From positions 1 through 23,688 of the IMG/VR virus record IMGVR_UViG_3300037502_004177: DNA of 23,688 nucleotides, one strand, 5' to 3'. The notes below the pieces were generated by a model. The model was not told where the DNA came from, did no database searches, and was given only the letters and a program-made list of their open reading frames with translations. Below are positions 1-7,969 of this stretch, piece after piece; position 1 is the first letter of the stretch; every line of letters starts with the position of its first letter. Origin of the DNA: a virus. A program made the translations under genes and the position numbers.

Positions 1-177
1 GTAGATGCAACCTGGTACTTTTTGGCGGCGTTTTTCTGGGATTGGGTCGCCACATTCGCCGCATTCATGTGCGCTTTCCCGTTCTTCAATTCGCTTAGCC
101 CTTGCCAGTTGGTTGGCAAGCGCCACTTCTGTGAATTGGGTTTCAAGACCGCAGGCATGGTCGATAACATCTGCCAT
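1..177 (-). CDS. TraR/DksA-type zinc-finger protein, partial (3' end outside window)
   Basis: The reading frame is open to the window edge, giving 59 residues of an incomplete protein. The visible part has a helical N-terminus (MADVIDHACGLETQ) followed by a CGECGDPIPEKRR segment. CxxC followed by GxxIPxxRR is the hallmark of phage TraR/DksA zinc-finger proteins, which act on RNA polymerase; the second CxxC would lie just outside the window. A strong AGGAGG lies just upstream of two consecutive ATG codons (180-178 and 177-175), and the second has the more normal spacing. It is the last visible gene of the late operon, 12 bp after the tail tube gene. A phage TraR in this position is usual in HP1-like phages. 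Whether it modulates host or late transcription here is inference. Confidence 0.85.
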   Translation of the reverse strand, partial: MADVIDHACGLETQFTEVALANQLARAKRIEERESAHECGECGDPIPEKRRQKVPGCIY

Positions 178-189
178 CATGCCTCCTTG

Positions 190-639
190 TTATTGAACCA
201 AATCTTCGGTTTCATCCGGACGCAGGTACGGCACACCGTTGATGCTGACAAAGTCTGGGCTTGTCACCTCGAACGGCAGCTTGTGAACTAATGCACTACC
301 GCCATTCGAATCGGCATCAAGTAGGTCAGAGATTTTGATACGACATCCGAAGGCTTCAATTTTGAGCTCATCTTTATCAATCTTGCCGTAGAACAGCGCG
401 TCAAAATCAGGCATTCCACGCCAAGAGCCGGCTTGTTTAGCGGCTTTGCTGAGCAGGTTAAATTGCTGCGTGGTCAGCTCCATTTCACCACTAGCCTCAA
501 CATCTCCGTCGACGTAACCATCTGGCACACCAGAGGTTTTATTGACGGCGGAATTATCGGTAATGGATAACGAGACTTTTTGTGCTTTGAGCTTGTAGTC
601 ACCCAAAGAGAAATGCATGTTCTTGCCAGAAATTCTCAT
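190..639 (-). CDS. Phage tail tube protein (DUF2597-like, HP1 type)
   Basis: This 149-residue protein follows directly after the tail sheath gene, as the tube gene does in contractile-tailed phages. The sequence has the alternating beta-strand pattern of tube subunits and resembles the DUF2597 family of HP1-like phages. Such proteins polymerise into the inner tail tube through which DNA passes. The start is well supported: a GGAGG lies 8 bases before ATG 639, and the sheath stop codon is only 3 bases away, so the two are translationally coupled. No membrane segment or signal peptide is seen. Tail function is confident from context and resemblance; the exact family name is from memory. Confidence 0.8.
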   Translation of the reverse strand: MRISGKNMHFSLGDYKLKAQKVSLSITDNSAVNKTSGVPDGYVDGDVEASGEMELTTQQFNLLSKAAKQAGSWRGMPDFDALFYGKIDKDELKIEAFGCRIKISDLLDADSNGGSALVHKLPFEVTSPDFVSINGVPYLRPDETEDLVQ

Positions 640-642
640 GGA

Positions 643-1773
643 TTACGCCTCCAAATCTGCAGGGTTAGTAAGATCAAGCGCGATGTTGACCACGATGTGT
701 TTCGGGCAGTTATGAGGGCGAACCATCAAACCGATCGACACTTTGGTTTTGGTTACCCACTGAATGGTGACGTCACCATCTTCTGGCGGCATGATTTCAC
801 CAGGGAAGGTAATGCCACCAACTTCTGTCGTTTTCGACATATCACGCATATCTTTGCGGAAGTAAGTGCGGTTCAGCTCAATGCTTGCAGGCGTTGAGTT
901 AAGAATACGGTCGGCAATACGGCGAATCGCTTTGATACGCACACGACGGTTAAGCTTGTGAACAGGGCGAACGTATTCGAGGTACTGATAATCGCCGCCT
1001 TTGGCTTCCAATGTGGTTGCGTCCGACCAATACACCCCTTCTAAATCGGCATACCATTGCGGCAATGAGTAACGTGCGTCTGCCAGCGTAGCGATGGTGC
1101 TCATCTCTAATGCTTTGCCTGCGCTGTCCGTTGGCATGTCTCCCAAACTCAATACTGAGCCTGTTGCGACACGCATCGGACTGTCTGCTACCGTGACGTT
1201 TCGATCACATAGACGACCAGCAAGTACACCCACGTTATTGCCGTTAAGCTGAGGAACGGGTGTCACGAGGTTTGCAGAAACATCTTTCACCAGGTCAAGC
1301 ATGGCGGTTTCGTACTCTGCCCACGTTTGGCCTGTATCAGGGGTTGAATCAATGCCCGCACAAGCGGCGAGGAAGAACACCCAACGACCAAGTTTGCTAG
1401 TCAGCTCGGTTGCTTTCGACTGCATATCATCAAACTGAGTTTTGACCGTGACTGGGTCACAAATAGCAATGCCTTCGAATGAGTCAGTCCGGTTCGCCAG
1501 ATCAACAGCATCTTGCCACGTATCATCTGCATCTAAGCCGACAATCGCACCCGTCCAGTTTTGCTTACCGTTAAGCTGGGCGGCTTTTACGTTAAGACCA
1601 AGCGCATCATCGGCGACAACTTCGTCAAGGTTGGTCATGTTATTAATGCGGGTCACTTTGCCTTGCAGTTCTGCCTTGTCAGTGCGCCCGATGAAAAGCA
1701 CGTGACGTTCTATCTCAGGGATACCGCCTTGTGCCAAATTGAGATTGTTAACCTCTACCTTTCCGGTTGCCAT
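643..1773 (-). CDS. Phage contractile tail sheath protein (DUF2586-like)
   Basis: The protein has 376 residues, close to the length of HP1 and P2 sheath subunits. It begins MATGKVEVNNLNLAQGG and contains an N-terminal region rich in phrases typical of the DUF2586 sheath family (for example ERHVLFIGR). The C-terminal half contains YLEYVRPVHKLNRRVR and a final beta-rich domain. The product forms the contractile outer tail sheath. The start at 1773 has AGAGGAAA upstream. The preceding gene stops only 3 bases before it (TAACCATG), so the ribosome site lies inside the upstream gene. The gene belongs to the minus-strand late operon and should be driven from the promoter upstream of gpO. Confidence 0.85.
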   Translation of the reverse strand: MATGKVEVNNLNLAQGGIPEIERHVLFIGRTDKAELQGKVTRINNMTNLDEVVADDALGLNVKAAQLNGKQNWTGAIVGLDADDTWQDAVDLANRTDSFEGIAICDPVTVKTQFDDMQSKATELTSKLGRWVFFLAACAGIDSTPDTGQTWAEYETAMLDLVKDVSANLVTPVPQLNGNNVGVLAGRLCDRNVTVADSPMRVATGSVLSLGDMPTDSAGKALEMSTIATLADARYSLPQWYADLEGVYWSDATTLEAKGGDYQYLEYVRPVHKLNRRVRIKAIRRIADRILNSTPASIELNRTYFRKDMRDMSKTTEVGGITFPGEIMPPEDGDVTIQWVTKTKVSIGLMVRPHNCPKHIVVNIALDLTNPADLEA

Positions 1774-1776
1774 TGG

Positions 1777-2433
1777 TTATTTCCTCTGTTTTGCCTGCTC
1801 AAATATCTTGATAAGCTGGCGGTTCACTTCACGTTCTTTACTACCGAGAATCTGACGCTCTGCTAATGGAATATCCCAACTGGTGATATTTGGCTGATTA
1901 GAGAGTTCTCGAATGAGCTGTCCTGCTTGTCCATGGGTGATGGTTGCCATCAACTCACGTAAGCTGGCTTTCTTTCGTCCTTTGCCGCTTTTTCTCGGTA
2001 CCGTGTAACCCAGTTCTCTTAGCTTTCTCGCTTGCCCTTTGGTACAAGGTGCTGAGTAATCCGGTTTACCCCATCGCTTTTGCATTTGGCGCTTGGTCAT
2101 TTTTTGCTTTTGACCAAGGTGGTGCCTTGCTGCGATTTTTGCGGTTAACTTGTTACTCCAAGTCAAATCAAGCTGGTTGGCGTTTCTCACATAAGGCGTT
2201 AAGCCCTTGGCCATCCGCTTTAAAACCTTACCTTTCTTCTTTCCTTTCTTTGGTTGCAGAGCGCGTCCGTTAACGTCTTTTTGGGACCGAATGCGCTTTC
2301 TGGTATTGGTCGTTTCCCAACGGCCAAGGGTTTTCAGTATCCAGACTCGCTTTTTAGGTGGCAGAGCCAGCATGGCCAGCTTTTCCTGCATGTTGAGCAC
2401 ATCGCGCTCATTGACCTTAATTTGCGGCTTCAT
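1777..2433 (-). CDS. Phage virion morphogenesis / tail completion protein, gpS-like
   Basis: This 218-residue protein is very basic, with many K/R clusters such as KPKKGKKKGK, and begins with a short helical segment containing LPPKKRVWILKTLGRW. The phrases RRIRSQKDVNGRAL-like at about residues 45-57 and the basic middle are typical of the phage virion morphogenesis family that includes P2 gpS and HP1 Orf22. That family is needed to complete tail assembly. The gene overlaps the upstream gpR-like gene by 17 bp and is 3 bp from the sheath gene, so it sits in a tight tail block. A GGAG lies 8 bases before ATG 2433. Family assignment is by resemblance plus gene order. Confidence 0.8.
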   Translation of the reverse strand: MKPQIKVNERDVLNMQEKLAMLALPPKKRVWILKTLGRWETTNTRKRIRSQKDVNGRALQPKKGKKKGKVLKRMAKGLTPYVRNANQLDLTWSNKLTAKIAARHHLGQKQKMTKRQMQKRWGKPDYSAPCTKGQARKLRELGYTVPRKSGKGRKKASLRELMATITHGQAGQLIRELSNQPNITSWDIPLAERQILGSKEREVNRQLIKIFEQAKQRK

Positions 2434-2908
2434 TCACCAACTCCGCTTCTTCTGCGGTGTAGATTTCAACGGCCTGTACTCGGTAGGTTTCCCCTCGCCA
2501 AGTGATCATTCCCGCAGGGTCAGGGATCAGCTCAATCGGCTCCATCATTTCCAGTTCAATGGCAACGTCGGCTACTTCACTGCTGATCACATCAACCGAA
2601 AGGTCTGGGTCGCCTAACTCATCTTCATTACGCGTGGTGTCGTAATCGCTCAGCCAACAGGCAACCAGCGCAAGTAAGCAGCGAGGGTCCAGAAGTCGGT
2701 GCGGAAACTCTTCAATACTGATCACTGCGTTGTACTTCCAGTAACACGCGATATAACCACCGTTCCCTCTGTCTTCACCGTTTGGCACGATGGAGCCATT
2801 TTCCTGCCAGGCATCGATTTTGTTATCGAGCACATTGGAATTCAGGTGACTGACGATGTAGTCCGTCAGGTGCTCAAGCTTGGTTTTGTTGTAAGTGGTT
2901 TCGCTCAT
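2417..2908 (-). CDS. Phage tail completion protein, gpR-like
   Basis: The 163-residue protein has a C-terminal stretch of alternating hydrophobic and acidic residues (VADVAIELEMMEPIELIPD) and ends with a segment containing GETYRVQAVEIYTAEEAE. This matches the layout of P2 gpR and HP1 Orf21 tail proteins, which cap or complete the tail tube for joining to the head. It starts inside the end of the gpL-like gene (4-bp overlap) and overlaps the following gpS-like gene by 17 bp. In P2 the lysis genes lie between L and R. Here L, R and S are contiguous, which is the HP1/K139 arrangement. Recognition is moderate on sequence and strong on context. Confidence 0.75.
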   Translation of the reverse strand: MSETTYNKTKLEHLTDYIVSHLNSNVLDNKIDAWQENGSIVPNGEDRGNGGYIACYWKYNAVISIEEFPHRLLDPRCLLALVACWLSDYDTTRNEDELGDPDLSVDVISSEVADVAIELEMMEPIELIPDPAGMITWRGETYRVQAVEIYTAEEAELVNEAAN

Positions 2909-3324
2909 ATCGAGTCAATCCCATTCGCACTGCGGCCAAGGAGCGCACGCACATCTTTGTTACTCTGGGCGAGAAAACGTGCCTCTTGTTCCGGTTCATC
3001 CGTTGCCACGCTTTCACCTTCTTTTCGGCGGTCTTGGGTCGCAAACTCTTTCAGCAACTCGGCGTGAGCCCGACCATAAACCGCACGTTTATAGAGCATG
3101 ATTTTCGGGTTGCTCAGCACTGGCTTTTCACCATCTACGATCAAGCTTTCTAATCGTCCTTGAATATTCAGCGCGGCGATGGTCACCGCGTAGTTCAAAG
3201 AGTCGTTATCAAACGTATGGGGAACACGGCGTAAACTACGAAATTCAGCCGTGGATAAATCCGGCCATCCTTCACCTGGTATGGCGATATCGACTGCGCT
3301 GTTAACATTTCCGCCAAAGCTCAT
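2905..3324 (-). CDS. Head completion protein, gpL-like
   Basis: This 139-residue protein lies downstream of the small terminase gene, where P2 and HP1 carry the head completion gene L. The protein contains DNDSLNYAVTIAALNIQGRLE and KIMLYKRAVYGRAHAELL-like helices (residues about 39-60 and 74-91), which fit the mostly helical head-completion family that closes the portal after packaging. It is somewhat shorter than P2 gpL (169 residues). A GGAA lies 6 to 9 bases before ATG 3324. Unlike its neighbours, it is separated from the upstream gene by 114 bp of apparently structured non-coding sequence. It overlaps the next gene by 4 bp (ATGA). Confidence 0.8.
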   Translation of the reverse strand: MSFGGNVNSAVDIAIPGEGWPDLSTAEFRSLRRVPHTFDNDSLNYAVTIAALNIQGRLESLIVDGEKPVLSNPKIMLYKRAVYGRAHAELLKEFATQDRRKEGESVATDEPEQEARFLAQSNKDVRALLGRSANGIDSI

Positions 3325-3351
3325 AACGGTTCCTTGCTTATTTAAATTAGG

Positions 3352-3422
3352 GCGCCTCTAGCCACTGGGTCGACGGTATCGAGTTAGCCAGTTGGCTTCT
3401 CTTACCTCACCAGCCGAGGCGC
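3352..3422 (-). other. Structured intergenic segment inside the late operon
   Basis: The 114-bp gap between gpM and gpL is bounded by a perfect 7-bp inverted repeat, GCGCCTC (3352-3358) and GAGGCGC (3416-3422). It encloses a smaller hairpin, AGCC-N4-GGCT (within about 3384-3396). In the minus-strand transcript this would fold as a closed stem 71 nt long with one or two inner hairpins. There is no T-run, so it does not look like a terminator, and a tRNA cloverleaf cannot be drawn from it. A role in mRNA processing or in setting the capsid-to-tail expression ratio is inference. Confidence 0.4.
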
Positions 3423-3438
3423 GGTGGCGTAGGAGTCT

Positions 3439-4155
3439 TTACAGATTCTTGCCTTCGTTAATGGCGCGAATACGGGCTTCAATCTTCTTGATTTGGGTAC
3501 CCACCCCCACTTTGCTGTTCTTATCGTGAGCGTGTTGAAGCAGAGCCAAAGCTTTTTCCAACGTTTCTACGTTGCCAACCGCAGTGGCTTGCGGCTGGCC
3601 TTCTTCATTTCGAATCAGGTATAAACCCGCGAACTTGTACCACTTGGCGTGAACCTTCTCGTGCAAGCGCCACTCTTTCTCTACCTTTTCGAATACCTGG
3701 GAGAAATAAGGTTCGATGGAATGACCACGTTCGGATTCAATCTCCGCCCATGCCAACACTTCGTCAGCACAGAACGTCGGCCAATCACGGCGGAAGTTTT
3801 CTGGCGTTGGTAAGTCCAGCTCAATGGCTTTCATGCACCAATCAATCGCCGTATCCAGTTCTTTAACGTCGAATAGCCAAACCACCATGTTGGTAAAGAT
3901 TGGGTTTTCGAACGCTTCGCCACTTTCTAAATAGGCTTGAACATACGGCTTGTACTTCGGTACCAGCACTTCACGTTTGTGCTTAATTCGATCAGCGATG
4001 GCATTGAATGAGCGCAAATACTTGCGGTCTTCTTCAAACTCAATCAGCTTGATGTGCAAGCTGTCGGTATCTGCACCGGAAACGGCTTCCGGTGCAGACT
4101 GGTTAGCTTGCTGTTCAATGAGCTTTCGGCGCTGTTTTGCTAATGGGCTAACCAT
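3439..4155 (-). CDS. M: Terminase small (endonuclease) subunit, gpM-like
   Basis: At 238 residues this matches P2 gpM (247). The protein starts MVSPLAKQRRKLIEQQ, with the basic N-terminus of the family. It contains the conserved centre around YKPYVQAYLESG, FTNMVVWLFDVKELDTAIDW and KAIELDLPTPENFRRDW (residues about 65-120). In P2 the gpM subunit carries the endonuclease activity that cuts cos, working with the gpP ATPase. It follows the capsid gene by 10 bp, with AGGAGT 6 bases before ATG 4155. An out-of-frame ATG just upstream (4159-4157) is not used. The family is recognised from sequence and gene order. Confidence 0.9.
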   Translation of the reverse strand: MVSPLAKQRRKLIEQQANQSAPEAVSGADTDSLHIKLIEFEEDRKYLRSFNAIADRIKHKREVLVPKYKPYVQAYLESGEAFENPIFTNMVVWLFDVKELDTAIDWCMKAIELDLPTPENFRRDWPTFCADEVLAWAEIESERGHSIEPYFSQVFEKVEKEWRLHEKVHAKWYKFAGLYLIRNEEGQPQATAVGNVETLEKALALLQHAHDKNSKVGVGTQIKKIEARIRAINEGKNL

Positions 4156-4165
4156 GCATTACTCC

Positions 4166-5170
4166 TTAAGCGACAGGCTCAACAACGGTGACCGCTTCAA
4201 TCGCAGCGAACTTATTTAGATTGCCGATTGCATAACCTTCCATACGGATGTGGTTTTGCTTGAAGCGAAGCTCGTCTTCGTCATTCTTCTGCTTGCGCCA
4301 CTGCGTCCCTTCCTGCGTGAGTACTTGCAGGTTTTTAGTGTTGGTTACCCAAACCATATCGGCAGGGAAGAACGGCGGCGTATAGGCCTTTTTACCCGCA
4401 ATGGTTTTGGCTAACTGCTGCGCGGCTTTGTGTTCCGTTGGTGTGTTTGCTGATTCCAGTAAACGGTGCTGCTCTGCTGCGACCAGGTTTGAACCGACGA
4501 GAACCACAAGATCAGGGTCTTGACGGTGCTCTGGTGCAATCGTGGTATTGATCAGGTCTTGAACCAACGAATCTAGGTTTTTGTATGAATCCGCGGCTGC
4601 GCCTGTTGGGTCGAGTTGGGCTGAAGCAAGAACTTGGCTCGCCTTTTTCTCTTTCGCGATGGTTAACCAACCTTTGTTAACATCCTGACCAAGCGGGTTA
4701 GCGACTGGGTCTGTGTTAGCTGCGATAGACGTACCATTAAAGCCAACGCGCAACATGTCTAATGCGAAACGGCGAGAGATGGCGTTTTTCATCATGGTCA
4801 ACCACTGACCTTTTGAGCCTGAGTTTGCCCACTGAGTCATGGTTTCCCACAAGATATGTGCGCCAGAATCCGTCTTAGTCAGCTCGTAAGTATTACCACT
4901 TTGGCCGACTTCAACGCTAAAGCGACCACTGTCTTTACGACCTGTAGACAGGCCATCATCACCCACATCAACAACCTGACCTTTAATTTGCTGAACTGGC
5001 AGCAATGAGACCATGCCAAGGAAAGCATCAGACTCCATGATCGCCTGACGAAGCTTGGTTTCCATTGGTGGTGTTAGGTTAAATGACTGAGTACCCTGCG
5101 GAGCATTTGCTGCTGCTAACGTCGCTGCACAAAACTCTTGTAGGTAGGTGGTAGATAGTGCATTCAGCAT
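4166..5170 (-). CDS. N: Major capsid protein, gpN-like
   Basis: This 334-residue protein has the features of P2-family major capsid proteins: an N-terminal helical arm (MLNALSTTYLQEF), then KLRQAIMESDAFLGMVSLLPV and QIKGQVVDVG (residues about 39-70). A central domain has a QDPDLVVLVGSNLVA stretch near residue 220, and the conserved end contains IRMEGYAIGNLNKFAAIEAV. Subunits form the icosahedral head, assembled on gpO and normally cleaved by it. The start codon overlaps the gpO stop by one base (TAATG), with GAGGAG upstream, so the two are translated together. It is slightly shorter than P2 gpN (357). Confidence 0.95.
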   Translation of the reverse strand: MLNALSTTYLQEFCAATLAAANAPQGTQSFNLTPPMETKLRQAIMESDAFLGMVSLLPVQQIKGQVVDVGDDGLSTGRKDSGRFSVEVGQSGNTYELTKTDSGAHILWETMTQWANSGSKGQWLTMMKNAISRRFALDMLRVGFNGTSIAANTDPVANPLGQDVNKGWLTIAKEKKASQVLASAQLDPTGAAADSYKNLDSLVQDLINTTIAPEHRQDPDLVVLVGSNLVAAEQHRLLESANTPTEHKAAQQLAKTIAGKKAYTPPFFPADMVWVTNTKNLQVLTQEGTQWRKQKNDEDELRFKQNHIRMEGYAIGNLNKFAAIEAVTVVEPVA

Positions 5171-6048
5171 TAAAAAATCTCCTCAGATGAGAACTTCTCA
5201 CTGGTACCCGATGGGTTCGGCTCTTGGCCTGGTACTTCCTGTGAAAGTTCAGCGAATTGGTTTTCGAGACCGTTCACTTTCTCAATTAACGGTTTTAGCT
5301 TTTCGTCCAGAGTGGCAGAGAACTGCTCAACGCTTGTGCCCTGCTCTTCTAGCTCTGGTGTTTCTGGCTCGTCTTGCAAATTGAACTCTTCTTTCAGTTC
5401 TTGCTTGAACTCGCCTTTGAATGCAGAAAACTGCTCTTTCAGTGCTGCTTTAAGTTGCTCTTCGGTCACATCGGTGTCCTCTACTTTTGATGGAGTTTCT
5501 GGCTCTTCATCGCCAGAAGAGAAAAATTCATTAAATGCCGCGAAAAAGCGGTCTTTGCGCGTGAAGCACTCGGAAAAATCGACTTCTTCCAATGCACTGC
5601 ACTCTAATTCGGTGGTTTCGCCAGATGAGCGAGAGAATTGAAGGAGCGAGGTACCAGTGGAGGCTGGGGAGTCAGTCGCAGCTAGGCCCATTAAATAGCA
5701 ACGCCCTTCGCCCTTGTAATCGGGATTTGGCTCGATGGATGTGAACAGCTTTTGCTTTTTGCGGTTGGCTTCCAGCATGAATTCATTTGGCTCAAGCTTC
5801 GCGAACAGACGTAATTTGCCATCTTCTTCTTCAGCTTTAAGCTCAACAACATTGCCCCAGTTTTCACCGTAGCCATAGAATCGACGGTGCTCTGGCCAGA
5901 TTAGTGCGGTGTACTCTTTCGGGTCATAGCTTGCCGCCATTTGCTCAATCCAATCACGGGTAATCTTACGCCCGTCTACGGTTGGCCCCTCAGTAGCAAT
6001 GATTTTCCAGTCACTAATCTTTGGCATTTTGGTACTCAAACTTGTCAT
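5170..6048 (-). CDS. O: Capsid scaffold and serine protease, gpO-like
   Basis: The 292-residue protein matches P2 gpO in length (284) and layout. The N-terminal protease domain retains the likely catalytic residues D25 (VDGR), H54 (PEHRR) and S104 (FTSIEP), at the places of P2 D19, H48 and S107. The C-terminal half is acidic and helical (residues about 175-275) with long E/K-rich stretches, as expected for the scaffold. It guides capsid assembly, then processes gpN and itself. The usual start is ATG 6048. A second ATG at 6027 (MPKISDW) would align better with the P2 N-terminus, so the first seven residues are uncertain. No strong ribosome site is seen before either. Confidence 0.92.
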   Translation of the reverse strand: MTSLSTKMPKISDWKIIATEGPTVDGRKITRDWIEQMAASYDPKEYTALIWPEHRRFYGYGENWGNVVELKAEEEDGKLRLFAKLEPNEFMLEANRKKQKLFTSIEPNPDYKGEGRCYLMGLAATDSPASTGTSLLQFSRSSGETTELECSALEEVDFSECFTRKDRFFAAFNEFFSSGDEEPETPSKVEDTDVTEEQLKAALKEQFSAFKGEFKQELKEEFNLQDEPETPELEEQGTSVEQFSATLDEKLKPLIEKVNGLENQFAELSQEVPGQEPNPSGTSEKFSSEEIF

Positions 6049-6064
6049 TCACATATCGGTGTGA
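6049..6064. repeat. Inverted repeat adjoining the gpO start
   Basis: TCACA (6049-6053) and TGTGA (6060-6064) form a perfect 16-bp dyad with a 6-bp centre. On the gpO mRNA it ends directly before ATG 6048, where a ribosome site would be expected. It could be an operator or a translation-controlling hairpin. Confidence 0.45.
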
Positions 6065-6103
6065 GCAAACAATACGCCTTTGAATAACGGCTTTCAGCCA
6101 CTT

Positions 6104-6152
6104 CAATTCCTACCAATTCGGATTTAGCCAAAACTAGAATTTTCAGGAATTT
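6104..6152. promoter_or_regulatory. Symmetric 16-bp inverted repeat, candidate late activator sites
   Basis: Arm 1 (6104-6119, read on the minus strand) and arm 2 (6137-6152, plus strand) both fit GAATTnnnAGGAATTn. Each arm is itself two GAATT units spaced 10 bp apart, one helical turn. Twelve of 16 positions agree, and the arms are separated by 17 bp centred near 6128, almost midway between the two operons. Arm 2 overlaps the TAGAAT -10 candidate. The arrangement suggests one regulator bound in opposite orientations to serve both promoters. Whether that is the Ogr-like protein encoded at 9073 is inference. Confidence 0.45.
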
Positions 6153-6161
6153 ATCTAGGTC

Positions 6162-6193
6162 AGCTGCAAGTTTTCGGCGCGTATGATGCAGCT
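6162..6193. repeat. Inverted repeat touching the gpP start codon
   Basis: AGCTGCA (6162-6168) and TGCAGCT (6187-6193) are a perfect 7-bp inverted repeat with an 18-nt centre. It ends at the base before ATG 6194. No Shine-Dalgarno sequence is visible there. The structure may act on terminase translation or be a DNA operator. Confidence 0.45.
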
Positions 6194-7969
6194 ATGGCAT
6201 ATTCAGATGAAATAAGAGAAGCCGCGAAAAAGCTCTATTTACGCGGTGTTCCTCCAAAAGAAATTGCAGCGCAACTGAATCTTAATAGTGAGCGCATCCT
6301 TTATACCTGGGCGGAGAAATTCGGCTGGGCTTTGTTGCTGGATGAATTGTCTGTAGAGCAGATGATTAACCGCCGTTTAGCGGTGCTGATAGATAAGGAT
6401 GAGAAAACCGATCAGCAACTCAAGGAAATGGACAAGCTAATCGATCACCACGTTAAGCTGTTAAAAGCTCACGCTGATGCAAAAGCCAAAGCAGAGCGAC
6501 ACCTTTCGCAAGACAGCTCACCAAAGAGTGATGGTGACTCATCAAAACAAAGCAGCAGTAATGGCAACCGTAAAAAAAGCCGTAAGAAAAACAGCATTGA
6601 GCACCTGACAGAAGATGACTTTAGAGGCTGGCACGAATCGCTGTTCGAATACCAGCACGAGATGCGCAATAACATCAAACAGCGTATTCGTAATATTCTC
6701 AAGTCTCGCCAGATTGGTGCTACCTACTATTTCAGTGGTGAAGCCTTAGAAGATGCGATTCTGACTGGTGATAACCAAATCTTTCTTTCTGCATCACGCG
6801 CACAGGCTGAGGTTTTCCGCAGCTACATCATTGCGATTGCTAAAGAATTTTTAGATATCGAGTTAACCGGCAACCCTATCATTCTCTCCAACGGTGCCGA
6901 ACTGCGCTTTTTGTCCACGAACAGCAAGACCGCGCAGAGTTACCACGGCCACGTTTATGTCGATGAATATTTCTGGATCCCTAAGTTCGATGAGCTGAAC
7001 AAACTTGCTTCGGCGATGGCAACGCATAAGAAATGGCGCAAAACCTACTTTTCTACGCCATCGTCGAAAATGCACCAGGCTTACCCGTTCTGGACTGGTG
7101 ACCAGTGGCGCAAGGGTAAAGACTCTCGCGCCCATGTCGAATTCCCGACCTTTGATGAATTTCGAGATGGCGGGCGACTCTGCCCCGACAAACAGTGGCG
7201 TTATGTTGTCACTATTGAAGATGCCGCGAATGGTGGTTGTGACCTATTCGACATTGACGAACTGCGCGAAGAATACAGCGATGATGATTTCAAAAACCTG
7301 TTTATGTGTGTGTTTGTCGACGGTTCGCTGTCTGTCTTCAAATTCTCTGACCTTGAAAAAGGCATGGTGGATGCCGCTCACTGGCAAGACTTTAAACCAA
7401 ATAACAAACGCCCTTTTGCCACTCGGGAAGTTTGGTTGGGTTATGACCCAAGCCGCACCCGAGACAATGCCTGTTTGGTGGTTGTCGCTCCGCCTGTCGT
7501 CGCGGGTGAACGTTTCCGTGTTTTAGAAAAGCACTATTGGAAAGGGCTGAATTTCCAATATCACGTTTCAGAAATAGACAAAGTCTTTCAGCGCTACAAA
7601 GTGACTTACATCGGAGTCGACACCACGGGTATTGGCGGCGGTGTTTGGGACTTAATTTCGAAGAAATACCCACGTGAAGCGCACGCCATCCACTACAGCA
7701 ACGAAAACAAAAACCGCTTGGTAATGAAGATGATTGACGTAGTAGAAGCCAAACGCCTGCAGTTTGATGCCGAACACAAAGACATTGCCATGGCGTTTAT
7801 GGCGATTAAGCGCGTCCCAACGGCCAGCGGTAACGCCATGACCTTTAAAGCAGAACGCAGCGAAACGACCGGACACGCCGATGCATTCTGGGCAATCTCT
7901 CACGCCATCATTAACGAGCCGTTAGATCACTCAACACCAACTAAATCAACCTGGGCCACTGCAGCATGA
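6194..7969 (+). CDS. P: Terminase large (ATPase) subunit, gpP-like
   Basis: At 591 residues it equals P2 gpP (590). It begins with a DNA-binding helix-turn-helix region (residues about 5-45, with [12 protein letters not shown]). Low-complexity S/K-rich linkers follow (107-135). The ATPase domain has a Walker A-like SRQIGAT (171-177) and Walker B VYVDE (254-258). The C-terminal nuclease-like fold has acidic residues D418 ([11 protein letters not shown]), D476 (IGVDTTG) and D563 (GHADAFW). The protein powers DNA packaging through the portal with gpM. It starts at ATG 6194, directly after an inverted repeat, and overlaps gpQ by 4 bp (ATGA). Identification is secure. Confidence 0.97.
   Translation: MAYSDEIREAAKKLYLRGVPPKEIAAQLNLNSERILYTWAEKFGWALLLDELSVEQMINRRLAVLIDKDEKTDQQLKEMDKLIDHHVKLLKAHADAKAKAERHLSQDSSPKSDGDSSKQSSSNGNRKKSRKKNSIEHLTEDDFRGWHESLFEYQHEMRNNIKQRIRNILKSRQIGATYYFSGEALEDAILTGDNQIFLSASRAQAEVFRSYIIAIAKEFLDIELTGNPIILSNGAELRFLSTNSKTAQSYHGHVYVDEYFWIPKFDELNKLASAMATHKKWRKTYFSTPSSKMHQAYPFWTGDQWRKGKDSRAHVEFPTFDEFRDGGRLCPDKQWRYVVTIEDAANGGCDLFDIDELREEYSDDDFKNLFMCVFVDGSLSVFKFSDLEKGMVDAAHWQDFKPNNKRPFATREVWLGYDPSRTRDNACLVVVAPPVVAGERFRVLEKHYWKGLNFQYHVSEIDKVFQRYKVTYIGVDTTGIGGGVWDLISKKYPREAHAIHYSNENKNRLVMKMIDVVEAKRLQFDAEHKDIAMAFMAIKRVPTASGNAMTFKAERSETTGHADAFWAISHAIINEPLDHSTPTKSTWATAA

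Larger units (their letters stand above)
6049..6193. promoter_or_regulatory. Divergent late promoter region between gpO and gpP
   Basis: These 145 bp separate the two divergent late operons. On the plus strand TAGAAT (6135-6140) is a good -10 element with no -35 at the correct spacing, as expected for an activator-dependent late promoter. On the minus strand weaker -10-like TATTGT and TATTCA occur around 6071-6087. The classical P2 Ogr site TGT-N12-ACA was looked for by eye and not found. Instead there is a large imperfect dyad (see 6104-6152), a small one GGCT-TTC-AGCC (6089-6099), and inverted repeats touching both start codons. Promoter strand and start points are inferred. Confidence 0.6.

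Noticed and set aside
3352-3422. tRNA gene between gpM and gpL
   Set aside because: The 7-bp closing stem and length are suggestive, but no D arm, T arm or anticodon stem can be drawn on either strand.
6049-6193. Classical Ogr site TGT-N12-ACA
   Set aside because: Each TGT in the interval was checked for ACA 12 bases later and none fits.
7005-7526. Long open frame within the terminase gene
   Set aside because: It is a shifted-frame shadow of the well-conserved gpP coding region with no ribosome site.
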